64,000 nt of DNA from NCBI RefSeq assembly GCF_020037125.1, contig NZ_JAIQDG010000019.1:144855-208854 (forward strand), in the 5' to 3' direction. Made by a program: the position numbers and the translations under genes. This document shows positions 27,418 through 36,304 of the stretch, one piece after another (position 1 is the first letter of the stretch; every line of letters starts with the position of its first letter). Below the pieces are notes generated by a model. It had not been told where the DNA came from. It did no database searches and saw nothing but the letters and a program-made list of their open reading frames with translations. The stretch comes from Myxococcus sp. RHSTA-1-4. GTDB lineage: Bacteria; Myxococcota; Myxococcia; Myxococcales; Myxococcaceae.

Positions 27418-28713
27418 TTACAGCCGCACGAGCAGCTCGCGGAGGATGGAGAAGCCCTGCCGGAAGTCCTCCAGCCGGGCCTGCTCGTTGGGCGCGTGGT
27501 AGTACGCCATCTCCCCGAAGCCGGTGATTTGCACGTCACAGCCCTGGCGCTGCAAGTCCCTCACGAGCGGCAGCGAGCCGGTGAGCGAGAAGGGCGTGGG
27601 CGCCACGCCGCGCACCGCCAGCATCGCCTCCTTCAGCGACTGGAGCCCCGGCGAGTCCAGCCGGCAGGCGATGCCCTCCGTGCCGCCGCCCTGGAAGCGG
27701 AACGCCAGCGAGCCGCGCTTGCCCGCCGCGGTGCGGGTGCGCGGGAAGCCGGGGATGGGCTCGTCGCGCTCGAGGCGCGCATCCAGCTCGCGCACGAAGT
27801 CCGTCACCGCCCGCTGCACGTCCTTCATGTCGTAGAAGGGCGTGAGGCGGATGTCGCCGCGCAGGGTGACGTCGGCGGGAATCTTCGTCTCCTTCGTGTT
27901 GGGGCCCTCCACCACGGTGGCCTTGAGGCTGGACGAGGACAGGAAGCCCCACTTCTTCTCGTCCTCCGTGGGCGGGTAGTGCGCGTGGAACCAGCGGGCC
28001 AGCTCCAGCGACACGGCCATGGCCAGCTCCAGCGCGTTGACGCAGTTCTGTGGCATGCCCGAGTGCCCACCCACGCCCGTCACCTTCAGCTCCCACAGCG
28101 CGTTGCCGCCGGTGCCCAGCGTGGGGCCGAAGTTGGCGCTGTCCAGCCAGTACACCGGCTCGCCCATCAGCTCCTTCAGCCGTCCCTGCTGCGCCACGTA
28201 GCCCAGGCCCAGGCCCGGAAGGTCCGTGGACTCCTCGTTGGAGATGAGCACCACCTTCAGCGTGCGGCGCGGGCGCGTGCCCTTCTCCGCGAGCTGCGCC
28301 AGCAGGTCCGTGAGCACCGCCACGTGGCCCAGGCAGTCGGTGACGCCGCGCCCGTAGAGGACGCCGCCCGGGCCCTCCCACAGCGTGAAGGGGTCTCTCT
28401 CCCAGCCCTCGCCCTTCTGGTCCGCGGGCACGACGTCGAAGTGCGCGCCCACGAAGCCCACCGCGCCGGAGTCCGTGCCCTTCACGGTGAGCACCAGGCT
28501 GGGCCGCGCCTCGTTGCCCGGAGCCGCCAGCGACTCGGCCTGGATGAAGCCGCTCTGGATGTGCGGCGCCAGCGCGTCCAGCACCACCTGCGCGGCGAGC
28601 CGCTCCTCGGGCACCAGTCCGGCGCTGGGGTTGTTCTGCAGCCTCGGCGTCAGGGCGATGAGACGCCGGAGCACTTCCAGGAAGCGGTCTTCACGAAGCG
28701 AGAGCGCGTGCAT
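27418..28713 (-). CDS. M20-family metallopeptidase / deacylase
   Basis: 431 aa, ATG at 28713. Di-zinc hydrolase of the M20 (ArgE/DapE/CPG2) family. Visible motifs: GAHFDVVPAD (first metal His and catalytic Asp), GRGVTDCLGH (bridging Asp), SNEES (catalytic base Glu plus metal Glu), TGVGGHSGMPQ in the dimerisation/lid domain, and the C-terminal metal His in YYHAPNEQARL. No signal peptide, so cytoplasmic. Substrates of this family are N-acyl amino acids or small peptides; the precise one is unknown. It diverges from the ATP-grasp ligase gene with 99 bp between the starts, so the two may share a regulatory region. Confidence 0.87.
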   Translation of the reverse strand: MHALSLREDRFLEVLRRLIALTPRLQNNPSAGLVPEERLAAQVVLDALAPHIQSGFIQAESLAAPGNEARPSLVLTVKGTDSGAVGFVGAHFDVVPADQKGEGWERDPFTLWEGPGGVLYGRGVTDCLGHVAVLTDLLAQLAEKGTRPRRTLKVVLISNEESTDLPGLGLGYVAQQGRLKELMGEPVYWLDSANFGPTLGTGGNALWELKVTGVGGHSGMPQNCVNALELAMAVSLELARWFHAHYPPTEDEKKWGFLSSSSLKATVVEGPNTKETKIPADVTLRGDIRLTPFYDMKDVQRAVTDFVRELDARLERDEPIPGFPRTRTAAGKRGSLAFRFQGGGTEGIACRLDSPGLQSLKEAMLAVRGVAPTPFSLTGSLPLVRDLQRQGCDVQITGFGEMAYYHAPNEQARLEDFRQGFSILRELLVRL

Positions 28714-28812
28714 GGGCGCGGATTGGAGCCCAGGCCTCCGGCGAAGTCACCGGAAACGGTGGGGCCCGCCGTTTCTATTTCCTGACGGGGAGCCCGGGGG
28801 TACACAGGCACC

Positions 28813-29757
28813 ATGAAGACGGACACTGGGACGGTGGTGCTCGTGGGCTCCCGCGAGGAAATCCACATCAAGGAAGTGGCGCGCCGGCTGGCCGCCGAGG
28901 GCGTGGACGCCGTCGTGGTGGACACGCTGGCCTTCCCGGACGAGACGAAGGTGTCTCTCACGGATGACCTGGACGGCATCGTCGTGGACGGACGCCACGT
29001 GGGCCGGCCCGCCGCCGTCTACCTGCGCGGCCTGCACTCCAGCCCGCTGGCGTACATGGTGGACGCCCAGGAGGCCATGGACGAGGACTGGCGCACCACG
29101 CTCACCGCCTTCCGCGAGAAGGCCACCCTGCTCAACGGGCTCGTCGCCCGCTGGGAGCACCTGGGCGTGCCTCTCTACAATCCGGTCTCCAGCGATTGGA
29201 TCATGCACAAGCCGGCGCAGCTCGGCGCGCTCAAGGCCGCGGGCCTGCCGGTGCCCCGGTCGCTGTGGACGAATGACCCGGAGGCGGTGCGCCGCTTCGC
29301 CGCGGGCCAGCGCGTGGCCTACAAGCCCGTCAGCGGCGGCGCCGCCACGCGAGAGCTCCTGCCCGAGGACCTCACCGACGAGCGGCTCGCCGCGCTGGCC
29401 GCCGCGCCCGTCACCTTCCAGGAGCTGCTGCCCGGCGAGGACATTCGCGTCTACGTGCTGGACGGGGAAATCATCGCCAGCCTGCGCATCGTCACGAAGG
29501 CGCTCGACTTCCGGCAGAACGAGGAGCGGCTGGAGCCCATCGAGCTGCCACCCGAGGTGGCCCGTGACTGCGTGAAGGCCTGCGAGGTGCTCGGCCTGCG
29601 GTGGACGGGACTGGACCTCAAGCGCGGACAGGACGGCGTGCTGAAGTTCCTGGAGCTCAACGGGTCGGCCATGTTCCTCGGCTTCGACGCGAGTGGAGGC
29701 ACGGACGTGGCCGGCCACTTCACCCGGGCGCTGGCGCGCCACGCCCGGCGGGCGTAG
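28813..29757 (+). CDS. ATP-grasp (RimK-like) ligase
   Basis: 314 aa. N-terminal Rossmann-like part (VVLVGSREEIHIKEVARRL) followed by an ATP-grasp fold: VAYKPVSGGAATRELL supplies the nucleotide Lys and flexible loop, TFQELLPGEDIRVYVLDGEI the central sheet, and WTGLDLKRGQDGVLKFLELNGS the Mg-binding Asp/Glu/Asn set. RimK-like enzymes form peptide or amide bonds using ATP, with amino acids, glutamate tails or ribosomal peptides as acceptors. The gene converges on the C39 exporter gene, which raises the possibility of a modified-peptide pathway, but I find no precursor peptide nearby. The acceptor remains unknown. Confidence 0.8.
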   Translation: MKTDTGTVVLVGSREEIHIKEVARRLAAEGVDAVVVDTLAFPDETKVSLTDDLDGIVVDGRHVGRPAAVYLRGLHSSPLAYMVDAQEAMDEDWRTTLTAFREKATLLNGLVARWEHLGVPLYNPVSSDWIMHKPAQLGALKAAGLPVPRSLWTNDPEAVRRFAAGQRVAYKPVSGGAATRELLPEDLTDERLAALAAAPVTFQELLPGEDIRVYVLDGEIIASLRIVTKALDFRQNEERLEPIELPPEVARDCVKACEVLGLRWTGLDLKRGQDGVLKFLELNGSAMFLGFDASGGTDVAGHFTRALARHARRA

Positions 29758-29763
29758 CGGAGC

Positions 29764-29952
29764 TCACTCCCACAGCGCGGCGAGCACGGTGCGCGAGGCC
29801 CCCCACGCCAGCGCGCCGAGCACCACCACCAGCGTCACGGTGAAGGCCAGGGCGCGGTGCGGGCGCGGGTGCATCACCGCGCGCAGCTCGTCGGTGAGGG
29901 CGGGGTCGGCGTCCAGGTCGTCATCCCGGCGGGGCGGAGTCGAAGGCGTCAT
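29764..29952 (-). CDS. Small single-pass membrane protein
   Basis: 62 aa. A charged N-terminus (RRDDDLDADPALTDELRAVM) precedes one hydrophobic helix near the C-terminus (residues about 35-58: ALAFTVTLVVVLGALAWGAS). The start at 29952 lies 3 bp after the stop of the C39 exporter gene, so the two are co-translated. No family recognised. It may be an accessory subunit of the exporter or an unrelated protein carried in the same transcript. Confidence 0.6.
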   Translation of the reverse strand: MTPSTPPRRDDDLDADPALTDELRAVMHPRPHRALAFTVTLVVVLGALAWGASRTVLAALWE

Positions 29953-29955
29953 GGC

Positions 29956-32214
29956 TCAGCTCTGCTCCATCTGGTTCTCCACGAGCGAGCGGTAGCGCCC
30001 CCCCGGAATCGCCACCAGCTCCTCGTGGGTGCCCTCCTCCACCACGCGGCCCTTGTCGAGGACGACAATCTTGTCCGCGCGGCGCACGGTGGACAGGCGG
30101 TGGGCCACCACGACGAGGGTGCGTCCGGCGGCCTCGCGCTGGAGCGCCTCTGTAATCGCGCGCTCCAGCTCCGCGTCCAGGTGGCTGGTGGCCTCGTCGA
30201 GGAAGAGCACACGCGGGTCGCGATAAATCGCGCGAGCCAGTTGCAGGCGCTGCTCCTCGCCGCCGGACAGCCGCACGCCGGCCTCGCCAATCTTCGTCTT
30301 CAGCCCGTTGGGCAGGGCGAGCAGCTCGTCCAGGCACGCGGTGCGCGCGGCGTACAGGACGCGGTCCATGTCCGGGTGGTCGTCGCCCAGGGCGATGTTC
30401 TCCGCCAGCGTGCCGTCGAAGATGTCCGTCTTCTGGAACACGAAGGCCACCGAGCGGCGCAGGGCGGTGGGGTCGAAGGACTCGATGGGCTGGCCGTCGT
30501 ACAGGACGCGGCCCTGCTGCGAACGGTAGAGGCCGTAGAGCACCTGGGTGAGCGTCGTCTTGCCCGCGCCCGAGCGGCCGACAATCGCGGTCATCTTCCC
30601 CGCGGGAATGGTGAAGCCGATGTCCTCCAGCACGGCCGGCTCGTTGGGCGAGCCGTAGCGGAAGGTGACGCCCTCCAGCGTGATTTCCGGCGCCCGCGAG
30701 AGGGCGCCCGTGGTGGGCACCGTGTCGTCGCGCAGCTCCGGCTCCGCGTCGTAGACGATGTCCACGCGGCGCAGGGAGATGAACACGTCCTGGAGCTGGT
30801 GGATGAACATCACCAGGTTCTGCATGGGCGCCAGCACCAGCCCGAGGATGGAGAGCGTGGCCACCATCTGTCCCAGCGTGAGCTGGCCGGCGAGCACCAG
30901 GTGCGCCTCGTAGACGAGGATGCCCACGTACACGGACTGGTTGACGAACATCGCGCCGGAGTTGTGGAGGGTGTCGTGCAGCCAGATGTCGCGCCCGGCC
31001 GCGACCTCGCGGGCCTGGAGCTTCTCCCAGCGGGCGCGGGCCTGGCGCTCGGCGCCGCAGGCCTTGAGCGTCTGGATGCCGCCGAGCATCTGCATCTCCA
31101 GCCGGCTGGTGTCCGCCGCGGCGCGGAAGCGCTGCTGGTCCAGCACCGTGCGCCGGGGCATGAGCAGCAGCGTCCACACCGTGTACACCGCCGCGCCGGC
31201 CAGGAAGATGCCGAAGACGGTGGCGTCGTAGAGGAAGAGCACCCCGCCGTAGCCCAAGAGCATGACCAGGTCGAGCAGCACGGACACGGACGCGCCCTGG
31301 AGGATGCGGCGGATGCGCTGGTGGTCCTCGATGCGCTGGAGCAGGTCGCCCCGGTGGCGCCGGGCGAAGAACGTCACCGGCAGGGACAGCAGGCGCTTCC
31401 AGAACTGCGCGAGCAGCAGCACCGAGTAGCCGCTGGACAGGAGAAAGAGGCCCGTGCCGCGCGCCACCGCCACCAGCACCTGGGCGACGAGGAGCACGCC
31501 CAGGCCCACGCCCACGGCGGTCAGCAGCGTCACGTTCCGGCCGCCCACCGCCTTGTCCACCAGTCCCTGGATGAGGAAGGGCTGCGCGAGCGCGAGCCCC
31601 TGGAGGAGCACGGTGGTGAGGAGCACCTGGAACAGCAGCAGGCGGTAGCGCAGCAGGCCCCGGCCGAAGCGCTTCAGGCCGCCACCGCGCTGGGGCTCGG
31701 CGGGCGTGCCGGCGCTTTCGACGGGGCGGTAGAGGGCCTCGGTGGGCTCCAGGGACAGGAGGATGCCGTTCCAGTGCTCACCGAGCCGCGCGCGGGGGAT
31801 GCGGCGCAGGCCCAGCGCGGGGTCGCCGATGAGGGCCTCCTTCGGCGTCAGCTTGTAGAGGACGACGAAGTGGTTCTCCTCCCAGTGGATGATGCCGGGC
31901 AGCATGGCGCGGCCCTCTTCGTCATCCAGGTCGAAGAAGTCCTCCACGTGGAAACCGCGGGCCTTGAAGCCCAGCTTCTCCGCGGTGGTGTACAGGTCCA
32001 CCAGGGTGGTGCCGGTGGTCTGCACATGGGCCAGCTCCTTCAGCGCGGACAGCTCGTGCCGGCCACCGTGGTAGGCGGAGAGCATCTCCAGGCAGGCGGG
32101 GCCGCAGTCGGCCTCCTCGAGCTGGCGGCGGAGCGGGTACGGTTGCAGTGCGACGGCGAGCCGGGAGCGAGGCACGGGCGAGTCGGTATCACGCTGGAGT
32201 GACAAGGCATACAA
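29956..32214 (-). CDS. Peptidase-containing ABC exporter (C39 type)
   Basis: 752 aa; no ATG is available and the TTG at 32214 is one of several possible starts (a GTG at 32175 is another). Domains in order: C39 cysteine peptidase with oxyanion Gln31, catalytic Cys37 in EADCGPACLEML, His in IIHWEENHFVVLY and Asp in ALIGDPALG; a six-helix ABC membrane domain (about residues 165-450); and an ATPase with Walker A VGRSGAGKTT, signature RLSGGEEQRLQL, Walker B VLFLDEATSHLD and His switch VAHRLST. Such proteins cut leader peptides after Gly-Gly and export the product. All active-site residues are present. The cargo gene was not found nearby. Confidence 0.9.
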   Translation of the reverse strand: MYALSLQRDTDSPVPRSRLAVALQPYPLRRQLEEADCGPACLEMLSAYHGGRHELSALKELAHVQTTGTTLVDLYTTAEKLGFKARGFHVEDFFDLDDEEGRAMLPGIIHWEENHFVVLYKLTPKEALIGDPALGLRRIPRARLGEHWNGILLSLEPTEALYRPVESAGTPAEPQRGGGLKRFGRGLLRYRLLLFQVLLTTVLLQGLALAQPFLIQGLVDKAVGGRNVTLLTAVGVGLGVLLVAQVLVAVARGTGLFLLSSGYSVLLLAQFWKRLLSLPVTFFARRHRGDLLQRIEDHQRIRRILQGASVSVLLDLVMLLGYGGVLFLYDATVFGIFLAGAAVYTVWTLLLMPRRTVLDQQRFRAAADTSRLEMQMLGGIQTLKACGAERQARARWEKLQAREVAAGRDIWLHDTLHNSGAMFVNQSVYVGILVYEAHLVLAGQLTLGQMVATLSILGLVLAPMQNLVMFIHQLQDVFISLRRVDIVYDAEPELRDDTVPTTGALSRAPEITLEGVTFRYGSPNEPAVLEDIGFTIPAGKMTAIVGRSGAGKTTLTQVLYGLYRSQQGRVLYDGQPIESFDPTALRRSVAFVFQKTDIFDGTLAENIALGDDHPDMDRVLYAARTACLDELLALPNGLKTKIGEAGVRLSGGEEQRLQLARAIYRDPRVLFLDEATSHLDAELERAITEALQREAAGRTLVVVAHRLSTVRRADKIVVLDKGRVVEEGTHEELVAIPGGRYRSLVENQMEQS

Positions 32215-32477
32215 CCGACCGGGCGCGAAGGGGATTCGCGGTGGGCGGGTCCTGAATGTCCCGGGTCCGCCCGCCTGGTCCGGGTGAAATGGGCGGCTCA
32301 GTCCGGATACGGACCAAAGGCCCGAGTGTGGCTACGCGAGGGGGAAGAATGCCCGCGTTCCCCGCCCCCTGGGGAGCGTGGGCCTGCCATGCGGCCTGTC
32401 CCTCCTCCCGGCTGGAACAGGATGTACGGGCGCCGGCAGACTACCGGTCGTGGCTCGAGCGCGTCCGCCGCCGCGCT

Positions 32478-33773
32478 TCACCGGGCGGAAGCGGCCCCGT
32501 GCGCCCCATGGCAGCGCTTGAACTTGCGCCCGCTGCCGCAGGGGCACCCGTCGTTGCGGCCCGCCCGGGCGAACGCCCGCTGCCGGTGCTCGGCGTCCTC
32601 CCGCGCGTAGAGCTGGCGAATCTCCGACGGGGCCCGGTCGCGCTGGAGCAGCCCGGCCATGATGCGCATGGGCCTGTCGGCGTGCGTGAAGAACAGCTTG
32701 TAGCCCGCGCACAGGTAGTTGAGGCCGGGCTCGCCGCCGGGCGTGGAGATGAAGCGCTCGCGCGGACAGCCGCCATTGCAGGCGAAGCGCACGGGGCACT
32801 CGCGGCAGTAGCGCGGCAGCGTGTCCTGCTTGTCCCGGCCGAACTTGCGCTGCTTCTCCGAGGCCACCATCCGGGCCATGGACGTGTCACGAATGTTGCC
32901 CAGGAGGTGGTCCGGCTCCACGTAGTGGTCGCACGAGTAGAGGTCGCCGTTGTGCTCCAGCGCGAGCGCGTCGCCGCAGGTGGGCGAGAAGATGCACAGG
33001 CTGTACTGCCCCACGTGCGCGCCGAGCGCCGCGTCGAACATCTGCACGAACACCTCGCCGACGTCGCGGCGCACCCACTCCTCGAAGATGGCGATGAGAA
33101 AACGCCCGTACTGCTCCGCGCCCACGGAGCGCTCCGTGACGCGGTTGCCGGCCTCGCGCTCGACGATGGGAATGAACTGGAGGTGGCGCGCGCCCAGCTC
33201 GTCCCGGAAGAAGCGGTACACCTCCAGCGGGTGCTCCGCATTGGCGGCGTGGACGGTGCACAGGATGTTGAACGCCACCCCGTGCCGCTGGAGAACCGCG
33301 AGCCCCTGCATCACCTGCTCGAAGGTGCCCGCGCCGCCCTTGTTGACGCGGTAGGCGTCATGCAGCTCGCGCGGGCCGTCCACGCTCAGCCCCACGAGGA
33401 AGCCGTGCTTCTCGAGGAACGCGCCCCACGCGTCGTCCAGCCGGGTGCCATTCGTCTGGAGGGAGTACCTCACCCGCTGGCCCGGCCGCCGGTACTTCTC
33501 CACGTACTCCACCGAGCGCTCGAAGAACTCCAGCCCCATCAGCGTCGGCTCGCCGCCCTGCCACGCGATGTCGACCTCGGTGTCGCCGTGGCTCTCCAGG
33601 AGCTGCTGGACGTACCGCTCCAGCACCTCGTCGGACATGCGGAAGGTGCTGTTGGGGTAGAGCCGCTCCTTGGACAGGAAGAAGCAGTACTTGCAGTCCA
33701 GGTTGCACACCGCGCCCGTGGGCTTGGCGAGCAGGTGGAAGGCTTGCGGCGCGCCGGGCGAGTCGTGGGACAT
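32478..33773 (-). CDS. Anaerobic sulfatase-maturating radical SAM enzyme with SEC-C tail
   Basis: 431 aa from the ATG at 33773 with AGGAG upstream, 8 bp after the sulfatase stop. It converts the active-site Cys of sulfatases to formylglycine. The radical SAM cluster motif is CNLDCKYC (about residues 23-30), then AWQGGEPTLMG and SLQTNGTRL. SPASM-type auxiliary cluster Cys occur in LCIFSPTCGDAL, LYSCDHY, and YCRECPVRFACNGGCPRERF, followed by YLCAGYKLFF. The last 20 residues, GRNDGCPCGSGRKFKRCHG, form a SEC-C zinc motif, which is not part of the standard enzyme and may aid docking. The encoded sulfatase upstream has the Cys-type signature, so the pair is self-consistent. Confidence 0.9.
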   Translation of the reverse strand: MSHDSPGAPQAFHLLAKPTGAVCNLDCKYCFFLSKERLYPNSTFRMSDEVLERYVQQLLESHGDTEVDIAWQGGEPTLMGLEFFERSVEYVEKYRRPGQRVRYSLQTNGTRLDDAWGAFLEKHGFLVGLSVDGPRELHDAYRVNKGGAGTFEQVMQGLAVLQRHGVAFNILCTVHAANAEHPLEVYRFFRDELGARHLQFIPIVEREAGNRVTERSVGAEQYGRFLIAIFEEWVRRDVGEVFVQMFDAALGAHVGQYSLCIFSPTCGDALALEHNGDLYSCDHYVEPDHLLGNIRDTSMARMVASEKQRKFGRDKQDTLPRYCRECPVRFACNGGCPRERFISTPGGEPGLNYLCAGYKLFFTHADRPMRIMAGLLQRDRAPSEIRQLYAREDAEHRQRAFARAGRNDGCPCGSGRKFKRCHGAHGAASAR

Positions 33774-33781
33774 GCGCGCTC

Positions 33782-36187
33782 CTACTGCCGGGCCATCGCG
33801 ACCTTGAAGAGCTCCTCCCGCGAGACGAAGTGGTCGAAGTCCTCCTTGCCCTTGTCGAGCTGCACCCACTTCACCCGGCCGGTGAACCTGCTGTCGCCGT
33901 CGTGGAAGCCCTCGGCCACGGGCGAGCCCATCTCCACGCCCACGTCGGTCGTCTCGTCGGCGGAGAAGATGTTGTACAGGGTCTTCTCCAGCCGGCCGCG
34001 GCCCACCTTCTTGCCGTCGACGTACAACGTCACGTCGCCGCCCTTGCCCAGGCCGCCGCCGTCGTACTTGAACTCCATGCGGACCTGGTGCGTGCCCGGC
34101 GTCAGCTCGCGGTCGGAGTCGACGTAGTCCCGGCGCAGCCCGCCGTAGTTGTAGCAGTAGGACAACCGGCCCCGGCGCATGAAGAGGCACCAGCCGCCGA
34201 ACATGCCGCCCTGGGTGATGATGATGCCGCTCGCGCCGCCCTCCGGTATCTCCACCTCGGCGGTGACGGAGTGCGACTTGTTCTTCATGTTCAGTACCGA
34301 GTTCTCGCTGAGCCGCCGCATGGAGCCCGAGAGAACCTGCGAGTCGCCATGGATGAGCTCCGGCCGCCCGGCGAAGTCCGAGTTGAAGCGCTCGGGGCCG
34401 CGGTCATCCAGCGGCAGCACGTAGTACTTGGAGGCCTCGATGAGGAAGAGCTGCTGCAGCTCGCGCAGCTTGTCCGGCTGCTCGGCGGCGAGGTCGCGCG
34501 CCTGCGTCCAGTCCTTCGTGGTGTCGTAGAGCTCCCAGACGTCCTTCTCGAGGCTCACCTCCGGGGCAGCCGCCCACGGGACGCGGTGCTTCGTCACCGC
34601 CGTCCAGCCCTGGTGGTAGATGCCGCGGTTGCCGAACATCTCGAAGTACTGTGTTTCATGCCGCTCCGGCGCCTTCGCGTCGTCGAAGCTGTAGCGCATG
34701 CTCACCCCTTGCATCAGGGTCTGCTGCACGCCGTGGACCAGCACCGGCTGGGGCAGGTTCGCGGCCTCCAGAATCGTGGGCGCCACGTCGATGACGTGGG
34801 TGAACTGCGAGCGGACCTCGCCCTGGGCCGAGATGCCGTTGGGCCAGTGGACGATGCAGCCGTTGCGCGTGCCGCCGTAGTGCGAGGCCACCTGCTTGGT
34901 CCACTGGTAGGGCGTGTCCATGGCATGCGCCCAGCCCACCGCGTAGTGGTTGTAGGCCTCGGGCGTGCCGAGCTTGTGCATGTTCTGGATGAGGTACTCG
35001 GGTGTCTCCACGCCCAGGATTTCGTTGAAGAAGAGGTTCTCGTTGAGCGAGCCGCTGAGGGTGCCCTCGGCGGAGGCGCCGTTGTCCCCAAGGATGTAGT
35101 AGACGAGCGTGTCCCCCAGCAGGTGCATCTTCTCCAGCGAGTCGATGAGCCGTCCCACGTGGAAGTCCGCGTACTCAAGGAAGCCCGCGTAGACCTCCAT
35201 CTGCCGCGCGAGCACCGGCTTGAGCTTCTCCGGCATGTCCTCCCAGGCGGGGATTTCCTTGGGGCGCGGGGTGAGCTGGGCGTCCTTGGGGATGACGCCG
35301 AGCTTCTTCTGCCGCGCGAAGATTTCCTCACGCAGCGCATCCCAGCCCGCGTCGAAGCGGCCCTTGTACTTGTCCGCCCACTGCTGGGGCACGTGGTGCG
35401 GCGCGTGGGTGGCCCCCGGGGCGAAGTAGACGAAGAAGGGCTTGTCCGGCACGAGCACCTTCTGCTGCCGCACCCAGTCGATGGTCCGCTCCGTCATGTC
35501 CTCCATGAAGTGGTAGCCCTGCTCCGGCGTGCGGTCCGGTTCAATGGGCGACGTGTTCTCGTAGAGGGCCGGGTACCACTGGTTGGTTTCCCCCCCGATG
35601 AAGCCGAAGAAGTATTCGAAGCCGGAGCCGGTGGGCCACCGCTCGAAGGGCCCCACCGGGCTCGTCTCCCAGACGGGCACCTCGTGGCACTTTCCGAACT
35701 GCGCGGTGCTGTAACCGTTGAGCTTGAGAATCTCCGCCACCGGCGCGCAGTGGTTGGGGCGCACGCAGCTGTAGCCCGGCGAGGAGGTGGCGAGCTCCGT
35801 AATCCCGCCGAAGCCCACCGCGTGGTGGTTGCGGCCGGTGAGGAGCGCGGCGCGCGTGGGCGAGCAGAGCGCCGTGGTGTGGAAGCGGTTGTACTTGAGG
35901 CCCTTCGCCGCCAGGCGCTCCGCGGTGGGCGTGTTCACGACGCCGCCGAAGGCGCTGGAGGCACCGAAGCCCACGTCGTCCAGCAGGATGACGAGGACGT
36001 TGGGCGCGCCCTTCGGAGGCCGCAGCGGGACGATGGGCGGGAACTTCGCGCTCGGGTCCCTGGCGTTGAACGGACGCACGCCCTGGTAGGGCTGGTCCGG
36101 GATGGGGAGGACCTCGCGCTGGAGTCCTTCGTTGGGAGAAGCCGGCCCCCCATTCCCCGCCTGCCGCTGCTTTCCGTTCTTCTTCAT
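33782..36187 (-). CDS. Arylsulfatase
   Basis: 801 aa, ATG at 36187 with GGAGG 8 nt upstream. Type I sulfatase: PNVLVILLDDVGFGASSAFGG provides the two calcium-binding Asp, and CSPTRAALLTGRNHH is the formylglycine signature (C-x-P-x-R), the Cys being the residue oxidised by the maturase encoded next. Later metal residues lie in YILGDNGASAEGT. The C-terminal 150 residues are a beta-rich domain. No signal peptide is seen, so a cytoplasmic enzyme like Pseudomonas AtsA is likely. It releases inorganic sulfate from sulfate esters; the natural substrate is unknown. Operon with the maturase. Confidence 0.92.
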   Translation of the reverse strand: MKKNGKQRQAGNGGPASPNEGLQREVLPIPDQPYQGVRPFNARDPSAKFPPIVPLRPPKGAPNVLVILLDDVGFGASSAFGGVVNTPTAERLAAKGLKYNRFHTTALCSPTRAALLTGRNHHAVGFGGITELATSSPGYSCVRPNHCAPVAEILKLNGYSTAQFGKCHEVPVWETSPVGPFERWPTGSGFEYFFGFIGGETNQWYPALYENTSPIEPDRTPEQGYHFMEDMTERTIDWVRQQKVLVPDKPFFVYFAPGATHAPHHVPQQWADKYKGRFDAGWDALREEIFARQKKLGVIPKDAQLTPRPKEIPAWEDMPEKLKPVLARQMEVYAGFLEYADFHVGRLIDSLEKMHLLGDTLVYYILGDNGASAEGTLSGSLNENLFFNEILGVETPEYLIQNMHKLGTPEAYNHYAVGWAHAMDTPYQWTKQVASHYGGTRNGCIVHWPNGISAQGEVRSQFTHVIDVAPTILEAANLPQPVLVHGVQQTLMQGVSMRYSFDDAKAPERHETQYFEMFGNRGIYHQGWTAVTKHRVPWAAAPEVSLEKDVWELYDTTKDWTQARDLAAEQPDKLRELQQLFLIEASKYYVLPLDDRGPERFNSDFAGRPELIHGDSQVLSGSMRRLSENSVLNMKNKSHSVTAEVEIPEGGASGIIITQGGMFGGWCLFMRRGRLSYCYNYGGLRRDYVDSDRELTPGTHQVRMEFKYDGGGLGKGGDVTLYVDGKKVGRGRLEKTLYNIFSADETTDVGVEMGSPVAEGFHDGDSRFTGRVKWVQLDKGKEDFDHFVSREELFKVAMARQ

Positions 36188-36304
36188 GCCCCGCCCTCCT
36201 CTGGAAGGCGGAAGTTAAAGCTCGCGAGGCCCCGGACCATTACCCCGTGGGACACACCGGCATGAGATTCAAGACGTTGCGAGGGCCCTGCTTCTTCCCG
36301 GCGG

